Source: Prolixibacteraceae bacterium (GTDB lineage: Bacteria; Bacteroidota; Bacteroidia; Bacteroidales; Prolixibacteraceae). From it: a stretch of 6,309 nt of DNA. Both the position numbers and the translations under genes were made by a program. The stretch is taken from NCBI GenBank assembly GCA_007116765.1, contig SKHV01000348.1, positions 1 to 6,309 on the forward strand. Direction: 5' to 3'. Positions 1-4,734 of the stretch are shown piece by piece; within the stretch, counting starts at the first letter, position 1, and every line of letters begins with the position of its first letter. The notes under the pieces are model-generated. The model was not told the origin of the DNA. It searched no databases and worked only from the letters and a program-made list of their open reading frames with translations.

Positions 1-899
1 AACCTGTAGTTACGAATGAATTATGGGCTGATGAAAACCCGCAGTTGAAACAGGCTCTGTTCAGCATTGAAAAGCAATCGGAACACCCGCTCGCCGATGC
101 AATTGTGGCACATTTGAATAAGCAAAAACAAGTTCAGGTAGCTCACTTTGAAAGCATTACCGGTAAAGGCGCAAAGGCAATTGTCAACAGTGAAGCTTAT
201 TTTATTGGAAACGAACGACTGATAGAAGAAAACAACATTGAGATTGATGAAAACTCCTTAAACAAAGCACAGCAATGGAGTAACGAAGCAAAGACGGTAA
301 TTTGGTTTGCAAACACTGAAAAAACGATTGCAGTTTTGGCCATTGCCGACCAAATAAAGCCTTCTTCAAGAGAGGCAATCAGTAAATTGATAAAATCTGG
401 TATTGAGGTGTTTATGCTTACAGGCGACAACGAATCGACAGCCAAAGCAATAGCTGCAAGAGTAGGAATAACGAATTTCAAAGCCGGGGTATTGCCGGAG
501 CAGAAGTCCGAATTTGTAAAAAGCTTACAGGCAAAAGGCAAAATTGTGGCCATGGTGGGCGACGGCATTAACGACAGCACCGCATTAGCACAGGCCGATG
601 TGAGCATTGCTATGGGCAAGGGAAGCGATATAGCAATGGATGTGGCGAAAATGACCATCATTTCATCCGACCTTAGTAAAATTTCCGAAGCAATCCACTT
701 GTCAAAGGCAACCGTGCGAACCATTAAGCAAAACCTGTTTTGGGCATTTGTTTACAACTTGATTGGGATACCCATTGCTGCTGGAATTCTGTACCCGCTA
801 AACGGGTTTTTACTTAACCCGATGCTTGCCGGTGCAGCCATGGCCTTGAGCAGTGTGAGCGTGGTGAGCAATAGCCTGCGCCTAAAATGGAAGGCATAA
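1..899 (+). CDS. copA: Copper-exporting P1B-type ATPase, C-terminal part (5' end outside window)
   Basis: This is the C-terminal part of a heavy-metal P-type ATPase that pumps Cu(I) out of the cytoplasm across the inner membrane. The reading frame is open from base 3, giving 298 visible residues that begin PVVTNELW. That is the stretch that normally follows DKTGTLTxGK, so the phosphorylated Asp, the CPC helix and any N-terminal metal-binding domains lie just upstream of the window. Visible motifs are SEHP (residues 26-29, the HP nucleotide-binding signature of P1B pumps), TGDN (140-143) and GDGIND (186-191, hinge and Mg site). Two C-terminal membrane helices follow, carrying YN (251-252) and M280-A-L-S-S. 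The YN and MxxSS residues are the Cu(I)-site pattern of subgroup P1B-1, which argues against a Zn or Cd pump. The frame is intact to TAA at 897-899. The CopZ-like gene about 1.9 kb downstream supports a copper role. No alternative start is proposed because the true start is outside the window. Confidence 0.95.
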   Translation, partial: PVVTNELWADENPQLKQALFSIEKQSEHPLADAIVAHLNKQKQVQVAHFESITGKGAKAIVNSEAYFIGNERLIEENNIEIDENSLNKAQQWSNEAKTVIWFANTEKTIAVLAIADQIKPSSREAISKLIKSGIEVFMLTGDNESTAKAIAARVGITNFKAGVLPEQKSEFVKSLQAKGKIVAMVGDGINDSTALAQADVSIAMGKGSDIAMDVAKMTIISSDLSKISEAIHLSKATVRTIKQNLFWAFVYNLIGIPIAAGILYPLNGFLLNPMLAGAAMALSSVSVVSNSLRLKWKA

Positions 900-906
900 G
901 TAGTCA

Positions 907-997
907 GATGCTGGATGCTGGATACTGGATACATGATGCTGGATGCTGGATGCTGGTTACTAGATGCTCGGATTGCTGGACGCTGGATTGCTGGATG
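907..997 (+). repeat. Degenerate heptad tandem repeat (CTGGATG) after copA
   Basis: About a dozen imperfect head-to-tail copies of CTGGATG start 7 nt after the copA stop. Variants include CTGGATA, CATGATG, CTAGATG and CTGGACG. Two or three units are 8-9 nt long (for example CTGGATTG), so the array does not keep a fixed reading frame. It runs directly into the conserved core at 986-1066. The array makes up the first quarter of the 379-nt gap between copA and the ATPase gene. No coding potential is believed on either strand. Confidence 0.85.
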
Positions 998-1066
998 TCA
1001 AAAGCTGCGTAGCTAGGATATATGGGTAGCAATAGGGCCACCCCCAAAACCAACGGCCACAGTAGC
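986..1066 (+). repeat. Conserved intergenic repeat core, copy 1
   Basis: This 81-bp segment matches 2553-2635 in the same orientation. Both contain GATGTCAAAAGCTGCGTAGC, then ATATGGGTAGCA, a more variable middle, and CCAACGGCCAC close to the end. Over the best 29 bases (1002-1030 against 2569-2597) only three differ. The middle needs a 2-nt gap. AGCT-GCGT-AGCT inside it could form a short hairpin. Read on the minus strand, that hairpin is followed by TTTTG, which gives it a weak terminator look. The sequence from 1067 to about 1200 holds nothing I can identify beyond A+T-rich spacer. Confidence 0.85.
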
Positions 1067-1202
1067 ATGTTGATTAAAGCCTTGAAGCCGTATGGCCGGG
1101 AAGCCAAAATTTCGATAAAATTTCATAGTTGCTATTGGTATAATTCATAGCACTATACAAAAAATAAACTGCCATAAATAGCAAGCATGAGGAATGAAAT
1201 AG

Positions 1203-1251
1203 TATAATATAATAGGGTTGAAACCACAGAAAAATATAATATAATGTGGTT
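1203..1251. promoter_or_regulatory. Repeats and inverted repeat upstream of the ATPase gene
   Basis: TATAATATAAT occurs at 1203-1213 and again at 1235-1245. With the six bases after each, the match is 15 of 17 with a 32-nt period. AACCACA (1222-1228) and TGTGGTT (1245-1251) form an inverted repeat with a 16-nt A+T-rich spacer. GGTT-GA-AACC (1216-1225) is a second, overlapping small palindrome. The block ends 27 nt before the preferred ATPase start, so it may be an operator or a leader hairpin. I could not identify a convincing TAnnTTTG promoter in this interval. Confidence 0.35.
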
Positions 1252-1278
1252 ATAAAATTTTTTGTATATATTTACAAA

Positions 1279-2391
1279 ATGATACAAAGAGATATAACTT
1301 CTTCAATAATTGAGGATTGGGATAATAGAAAAGCCATTGTGCTACTTGGTCCAAGGCAGGTAGGTAAAACTACCCTTATCCAGGCTTTAGTGGTTCAAAA
1401 AAAAGTATTGTGGATTAATGGCGATGATCCACAAACGAGGATTACTTTTTCGAATGCAAATTTGAAATTTTTGTTGCAAACTGTAGCCGAATTCGAAGTC
1501 GTGGTTATTGACGAAGCCCAACGCATAGAAAATATTGGGTTGGTAATAAAAATGCTTGTTGATGCCCAATTGAATAAACAATTCATAGTTACGGGTTCTT
1601 CATCATTAGATTTGGGTAATCAAATAAATGAACCTTTAACAGGTAGGAAATGGGAGCATCAACTCTTTCCTTTAAGTTGGAACGAAGTAAAAAACCATTA
1701 TTCTTTTGCTAATGCGATTAGCCGATTAGACGAGTTTTTGATTTATGGATGTTACCCCGAGGTAGTAACCGAAAGCAAAAAGCAAAAAGTGTTGTTGCAG
1801 TTGGCCGGAAGTTATTTGTATCAGGATATTTTAGAACTGGTGAATATTAAGAAACCCGATTTGCTTATGAAGTTGCTTCACGCGTTGGCTCTTCAATTGG
1901 GCAGCGAAGTATCTTATAACGAATTGTCAAAAATATTGGGTGTTGATAGAATGACCGTTGTAAATTATATTGATTTACTGGAAAAAGTGTTTGTTGTTTT
2001 TCGTCTTCACCCCTATTCAAGTAACCAACGTAACGAAATTACCTCTAAGCCCAAAATCTATTTCTACGACAATGGAATACGTAACGCGATAATAGGGCAA
2101 TTTCATCCCTTACCCGGCAGACAAGACAAGGGGGTATTGTTTGAAAACTTTATTATAAGCGAAAAAATAAAACAATTAAATTACAAAGGTTTTTACGGTA
2201 AAACGCACTATTGGCGAAATACACAACAAGCAGAAATTGATTTTTTAGAAGTGTTGGAAAATGAGATTATCGCATATGAAATAAAGTACAGTCCAACGAA
2301 AAAAGTCATTTTCTCAAAGTCATTTACAGAAAAATACCACCCAAAAAATACGATAGTAATCAATAAAGACAACTTCTGGGAATATTTATAA
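1279..2391 (+). CDS. AAA_14 / DUF4143 family ATPase
   Basis: This is a 370-residue member of the widespread bacterial and archaeal AAA ATPase family with a DUF4143 C-terminus, whose cellular role is not established. The N-terminal ATPase domain has Walker A GPRQVGKTT (residues 24-32), Walker B VVVIDEA with D78-E79, a sensor-like TGSSS from T105, and LTGR (120-123), which is typical of the family. A winged-helix-like middle part (SYNELSKILGVDRMTVVNYI) follows. The C-terminal domain has E289, D321 and E334-I-K336, matching a PD-(D/E)xK nuclease-like fold; nuclease activity is inference. The frame opens at a GTG at 1246, but I chose ATG 1279 because family members usually start MIxRDI and the 11 extra residues are unlike them. 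No clear Shine-Dalgarno site is present. The gene is intact. It is noticeably more A+T-rich than copA and lies between copies 1 and 2 of the intergenic repeat, which suggests later arrival. Confidence 0.9.
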   Translation: MIQRDITSSIIEDWDNRKAIVLLGPRQVGKTTLIQALVVQKKVLWINGDDPQTRITFSNANLKFLLQTVAEFEVVVIDEAQRIENIGLVIKMLVDAQLNKQFIVTGSSSLDLGNQINEPLTGRKWEHQLFPLSWNEVKNHYSFANAISRLDEFLIYGCYPEVVTESKKQKVLLQLAGSYLYQDILELVNIKKPDLLMKLLHALALQLGSEVSYNELSKILGVDRMTVVNYIDLLEKVFVVFRLHPYSSNQRNEITSKPKIYFYDNGIRNAIIGQFHPLPGRQDKGVLFENFIISEKIKQLNYKGFYGKTHYWRNTQQAEIDFLEVLENEIIAYEIKYSPTKKVIFSKSFTEKYHPKNTIVINKDNFWEYL

Positions 2392-2393
2392 AA

Positions 2394-2448
2394 ACTTGAT
2401 ACTTGATGATGCTATGTTCATGAGTTCTTAAGTTCTTGATTTTCTGAG
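2394..2448 (+). repeat. Short-unit tandem repeats after the ATPase gene
   Basis: This begins 3 nt after the ATPase stop. Two perfect ACTTGAT heptads (2394-2407) are followed, after 9 nt, by four imperfect octads: TTCATGAG, TTCTTAAG, TTCTTGAT and TTTCTGAG (2417-2448). The units differ from the copA-side CTGGATG array but are built the same way and occupy the same position relative to the stop codon. Between 2449 and 2490 I see only A+T-rich sequence with a fragment CAATGGTCAATAAGT, which resembles the units found after the HMA gene. Confidence 0.7.
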
Positions 2449-2490
2449 TAGGTGTTTTGGGATTATAAAGACAATGGTCAATAAGTAATT

Positions 2491-2566
2491 ATTTGAAACT
2501 GGTTTATTTGAAACTGGATTGTTGGATGCTGGATTCTGGATGCTTGATGTTAGATTGCTTGATGTC
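2491..2566 (+). repeat. 15-nt duplication and CTGGATG-type heptads before core copy 2
   Basis: ATTTGAAACTGG occurs at 2491-2502 and again at 2506-2517, a 15-nt period. From 2514 the sequence passes into about seven CTGGATG-like units (TTGGATG, CTGGATT, CTGGATG, CTTGATG and two 8-nt forms) that end at core copy 2. This is the counterpart of the array after copA, shorter and more diverged. Confidence 0.75.
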
Positions 2567-2635
2567 AAAAGCTGCGTAGCTGCGACATATGGGTAGCACA
2601 AAGAGCATCCCTCTCAAGCCAACGGCCACGGCAGC
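2553..2635 (+). repeat. Conserved intergenic repeat core, copy 2
   Basis: This 83-bp segment is homologous to 986-1066 in the same orientation, with the same order of blocks: GATTGCTTGATGTC, AAAAGCTGCGTAGC, CATATGGGTAGCA and CCAACGGCCAC. It is the right-hand flank of the ATPase gene. A minus-strand reading of both copies gives similar peptides containing SYAAFDI, which only reflects the shared DNA. The variable middle between TAGCA and CCAACGG is where the two copies differ most. Confidence 0.85.
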
Positions 2636-2654
2636 GCACACACTAAGGTCTAAC

Positions 2655-2688
2655 TTTGAAATTATTTGTGCAAATAAATTTAACTTTG
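2655..2688 (+). promoter_or_regulatory. Candidate promoter of the HMA gene
   Basis: TAACTTTG at 2681-2688 fits the Bacteroidota -7 consensus TAnnTTTG exactly. TTTG at 2655-2658, 22 nt upstream, can serve as the -33 element. That TTTG is itself the end of another TAACTTTG (2651-2658), so the motif is repeated at 30-nt spacing. The predicted transcript would start near 2690-2696, leaving a leader of about 90 nt before the HMA start. No other gene lies downstream before the convergent sulfatase operon. Confidence 0.5.
2662..2677. promoter_or_regulatory. Perfect 16-bp palindrome inside the promoter spacer
   Basis: TTATTTG-TG-CAAATAA has seven-base arms that match perfectly around a 2-nt centre. 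It lies between the proposed -33 and -7 elements, where a dimeric regulator would control promoter access. Its centre TTGTGCAA recurs in the palindrome at 2709-2718. The regulator is unknown. Copper control is inferred only from the downstream gene. Confidence 0.4.
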
Positions 2689-2708
2689 ATGTGCGAGAAG
2701 ATTTTTTT

Positions 2709-2718
2709 GTTGTGCAAC
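2709..2718. promoter_or_regulatory. Second TTGTGCAA-centred palindrome
   Basis: GTTG-TG-CAAC is a 10-bp palindrome with the same eight central bases as the site at 2662-2677, and the two cores are 44 nt apart. It falls just downstream of the predicted transcription start, in the leader of the HMA gene, so it could be a second operator. It is short enough that chance cannot be excluded. Confidence 0.3.
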
Positions 2719-2784
2719 TTAAAGATAATTTGAGATACTTAAATTTCATCTCACTTTTTTTAATTGTTTAGGAAACTATTGATT

Positions 2785-3015
2785 ATGGATATGAACAAAG
2801 AAAACAGAACATTAAAATTTAAAACCAACATCAAATGCGGGGGCTGCATAGCCACCATAAGTCCGGTTTTAAACGAAACCGAAGGAATTCGTAGCTGGAA
2901 GGTTGACACTGCCCATGCCGACAAGATACTTACGGTTGAAACTGACGGTATTGCCCCACAGCAAATTATTGAGAAAGTGCAGCAGGCGGGTTTTAAAATT
3001 GAGCTTTTAGGTTAG
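2785..3015 (+). CDS. CopZ-like heavy-metal-associated (HMA) domain protein
   Basis: This is a 76-residue cytoplasmic protein made of a single HMA ferredoxin-like domain. It most likely binds Cu(I) and passes it to, or takes it from, the CopA pump encoded upstream. The metal site is C18-G-G-C21 in the context NIKCGGCIAT. The Met that usually sits two residues before the first Cys is Ile here, which I regard as a tolerated variation. The rest shows the expected beta-alpha-beta-beta-alpha-beta pattern, ending QQAGFKIELLG. The frame is open from a TTG at 2764, but ATG 2785 is preferred because AGGAA at 2770-2774 sits 10 nt before it; ATG 2791 is a less well-spaced alternative. The gene has its own candidate promoter and does not depend on read-through from copA. 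A metal other than copper is possible, but the neighbourhood favours copper. Confidence 0.88.
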   Translation: MDMNKENRTLKFKTNIKCGGCIATISPVLNETEGIRSWKVDTAHADKILTVETDGIAPQQIIEKVQQAGFKIELLG

Positions 3016-3020
3016 TCGGT

Positions 3021-3079
3021 AAGTCAATGGTCATTAAGTCAATGGTCAATGGTCATTAAGTCATTAAGTAGTGGTCATT
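3021..3079 (+). repeat. AAGTCAATGGTCATT-type tandem repeat after the HMA gene
   Basis: This starts 6 nt after the HMA stop. It is built from combinable short modules, AAGTCAATGGTC, AATGGTCATT, AAGTCATT and AAGTAGTGGTCATT, run head to tail. A related fragment occurs at about 2473-2487. It fills about half of the 126-nt gap between the HMA gene and the convergent sulfatase gene. Confidence 0.8.
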
Positions 3080-3100
3080 GCTTGTCGGTTGTTGGTTTTT

Positions 3101-3122
3101 ACAAATTAAGCCGCATAACGGC
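3101..3122 (-). terminator. Possible weak terminator of the sulfatase operon
   Basis: Read on the minus strand, GCCG-TTATG-CGGC (3122-3110) can form a 4-5 bp stem and is followed by TTAATTTGT. It lies 19 nt after the sulfatase stop codon. The stem is short and the T-run is interrupted, so efficiency is doubtful. It coincides with repeat core copy 3. Confidence 0.3.
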
Positions 3123-3136
3123 GACAGTATGGTAGC
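3108..3136 (+). repeat. Diverged, shortened repeat core, copy 3
   Basis: AAGCCGCATAACGGC followed by GACAGTATGGTAGC aligns along its length with 2569-2597 of core copy 2, allowing two single-base gaps and about five substitutions. It has the same orientation as copies 1 and 2 and also follows a short-unit tandem array. It lacks the CCAACGGCCAC half, because the sulfatase coding region begins at 3142. Confidence 0.55.
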
Positions 3137-3141
3137 CTACC

Positions 3142-4722
3142 TCATTGTTCAAGCTGGCTATCAAAAAAACCGGTAATTTGTTTCGCCATGTTTCTGTAAA
3201 CCCGCCTGTACCGAAACCGGTCCACCACATTTTTGGTTTCCAGTGGATCTCTTTTATAGTCGTAAAGCTCCTTCGCAACCAACATCGATTCGTCGAACGC
3301 TTGTGTCGTTCTAAAGCCGTCTCCGATCCAGTAAGTGAGGCGATATCTGTTGTTTCTGATACTGTATCCCATTACATTTCTTCCGCGTGGATACTGGCTT
3401 ACTGCAAATTCTTTGATTTGATTTTCAGGATTTTTTAACACGGGCACAAGGCTTTTCCCGTCTAAATTGTCGGGAGCCGGAATGCCTGCCAATTCACACA
3501 AAGTTGGGAAAACATCCACAAACTCGCTTACGCTTTTTGTAGTGCCGGCCTGGTAGCCCGGTGCCGAAACAATCAATGGCGAGCGGGTAGCTTGTTCAAA
3601 ATTGGAGTGTTTACACCACAAATCATGGTCGCCTAAATGCCATCCGTGGTCGCCCCAAAGAACTATTATCGTGTTCTCAATCAAACCTGATTCTTCCAAA
3701 TAATCCAATATCTTTCCAATTTGAGCATCAACATACGAAGTAGAAGCGTAATATCCATGTATGAGCTCCTTTTGCTTATACTCCGGTAAGCCTATCCCAT
3801 ATGGTTGATCCGAGAAACTTACCAAAGGGGGTATGTCGGAATACGATCGCAGTTCGCCCGAGTTATGATAGGCAATATCGGGGCTGTTTTCGGCTTTTTG
3901 CTGAAATGGAGCCAGGGGCATATCTTCTCTGTTGTATAAGTCCCAGTACTTTTGAGGAGCAACAAAGGGCAGGTGTGGTAACTGGTAGCCCACGGCAAAG
4001 AAGAAGGGTTCTTCATTTTTAGCAAGCCGTTCAATGGTTTCCAGTGCCATAAGTGTCATGGCTCCGTCGTTGTAGGCATTGTCTGCCACATCGGCAGCTT
4101 CAACCGAGGGCTTGAAGGATTGCAAGGCATTGCGTATGGCATCGTTACCGCTTAGGTTCTCGGCGAATGCCTTTTCGAGATATTTTTGAGCAATTTCCCT
4201 GTTTTCGGTATTTTGATACCAATAAAGCATCGGCCGTTGTTCATTTTGATAATATTTATTCGCTGTTCTTAGGTAGGGCTCGCTCCACGATTGCTCATCT
4301 TGTCCCTGGCTTACCGAACGGAAATCGAAAATTTTCCCTGTTCCTGTTGAATAGTATCCATTTTCCTTGAAATGCTGTGGCAGGGTCACAATATCGGGGC
4401 GCATATCCCGCATTTGGGTGTTTAAATCCCATACCCGTGTATAATCGGGGCGTTTGCCGGTAAGTATGCTAATTCTCGATGGTGCGCTAACTGCCAGCTG
4501 ACAGTGGTTTTCGGTGAATGTCGTTCCCATTTTAGCCAACCTGTCCATGTTGGGGGTTTGTATCAAATTGTTCCCGTAAGCTCCCATTTCGGGTTTCAGA
4601 TCATCAATGGCTATGAACAGTACATTAGGCTTTTGTGTATTTTCATTTTGTGCACTTACATGAAAAGGGGCTACAACTAATAATGCATTCCCCAAAATAC
4701 CCGTGATGATTTTGTATCTCAT
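3142..4722 (-). CDS. Ser-type S1 sulfatase, iduronate-2-sulfatase-like
   Basis: This 526-residue secreted sulfatase probably removes sulfate esters (2-O-type by family resemblance) from a polysaccharide in the periplasm or at the cell surface. An N-terminal signal peptide (about 1-24, ending HVSA before Gln) is visible. The sulfatase core follows: metal ligands D40-D41, signature S79-A-P-S-R83 with ISILTG after it, K130, H250 in QLPHLPF, D358-H359 in WGDHGWHLGDH, and K371 in LWCKHSNFE. These line up with the active-site set known for human iduronate-2-sulfatase. The residue converted to formylglycine is encoded by AGC, so it is Ser-type and would need an anaerobic radical-SAM maturase (anSME), which is not in the window. 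Where iduronate-2-sulfatase has GKVFH, this protein has GKIFD, so substrate may differ. It starts at ATG 4722, 12 nt after the upstream sulfatase stop, with an A-rich leader and no Shine-Dalgarno site. The length is normal and no frameshift is seen. Confidence 0.9.
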   Translation of the reverse strand: MRYKIITGILGNALLVVAPFHVSAQNENTQKPNVLFIAIDDLKPEMGAYGNNLIQTPNMDRLAKMGTTFTENHCQLAVSAPSRISILTGKRPDYTRVWDLNTQMRDMRPDIVTLPQHFKENGYYSTGTGKIFDFRSVSQGQDEQSWSEPYLRTANKYYQNEQRPMLYWYQNTENREIAQKYLEKAFAENLSGNDAIRNALQSFKPSVEAADVADNAYNDGAMTLMALETIERLAKNEEPFFFAVGYQLPHLPFVAPQKYWDLYNREDMPLAPFQQKAENSPDIAYHNSGELRSYSDIPPLVSFSDQPYGIGLPEYKQKELIHGYYASTSYVDAQIGKILDYLEESGLIENTIIVLWGDHGWHLGDHDLWCKHSNFEQATRSPLIVSAPGYQAGTTKSVSEFVDVFPTLCELAGIPAPDNLDGKSLVPVLKNPENQIKEFAVSQYPRGRNVMGYSIRNNRYRLTYWIGDGFRTTQAFDESMLVAKELYDYKRDPLETKNVVDRFRYRRVYRNMAKQITGFFDSQLEQ

Positions 4723-4734
4723 TTTTTATGTTTT

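Noticed and set aside
197..724. Minus-strand 175-codon open frame
   Set aside because: It lies wholly antisense to the copA frame, which carries all expected P-type ATPase motifs.
907..1000. CRISPR array
   Set aside because: The units are 7-9 nt, degenerate and contiguous, with no spacers; no cas gene is visible.
904..1107. Minus-strand 67-codon open frame containing PSYAAFDI
   Set aside because: It is translated from the heptad array and core copy 1. Its similarity to the frame at 2504-2749 (RSYAAFDI) comes from shared repeat DNA, not from protein conservation.
1246..1278. GTG start giving an 11-residue longer ATPase
   Set aside because: The extra residues (VIKFFVYIYK) do not resemble family N-termini, while ATG 1279 gives the usual MIxRDI start.
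986..2635. Insertion sequence or composite transposon around the ATPase gene
   Set aside because: The flanks are direct, imperfect repeats with diverged tandem arrays. There is no transposase and no terminal inverted repeat, and a related core recurs at 3108.
2504..2749. Minus-strand 81-codon open frame
   Set aside because: It covers core copy 2 and the HMA-gene promoter. It has no recognisable domain, and its tail is translated tandem repeat.
2589..2771. Plus-strand 60-codon open frame before the HMA gene
   Set aside because: It crosses repeat and promoter sequence, has no domain, and would occupy the region that shows TAACTTTG promoter motifs and palindromes.
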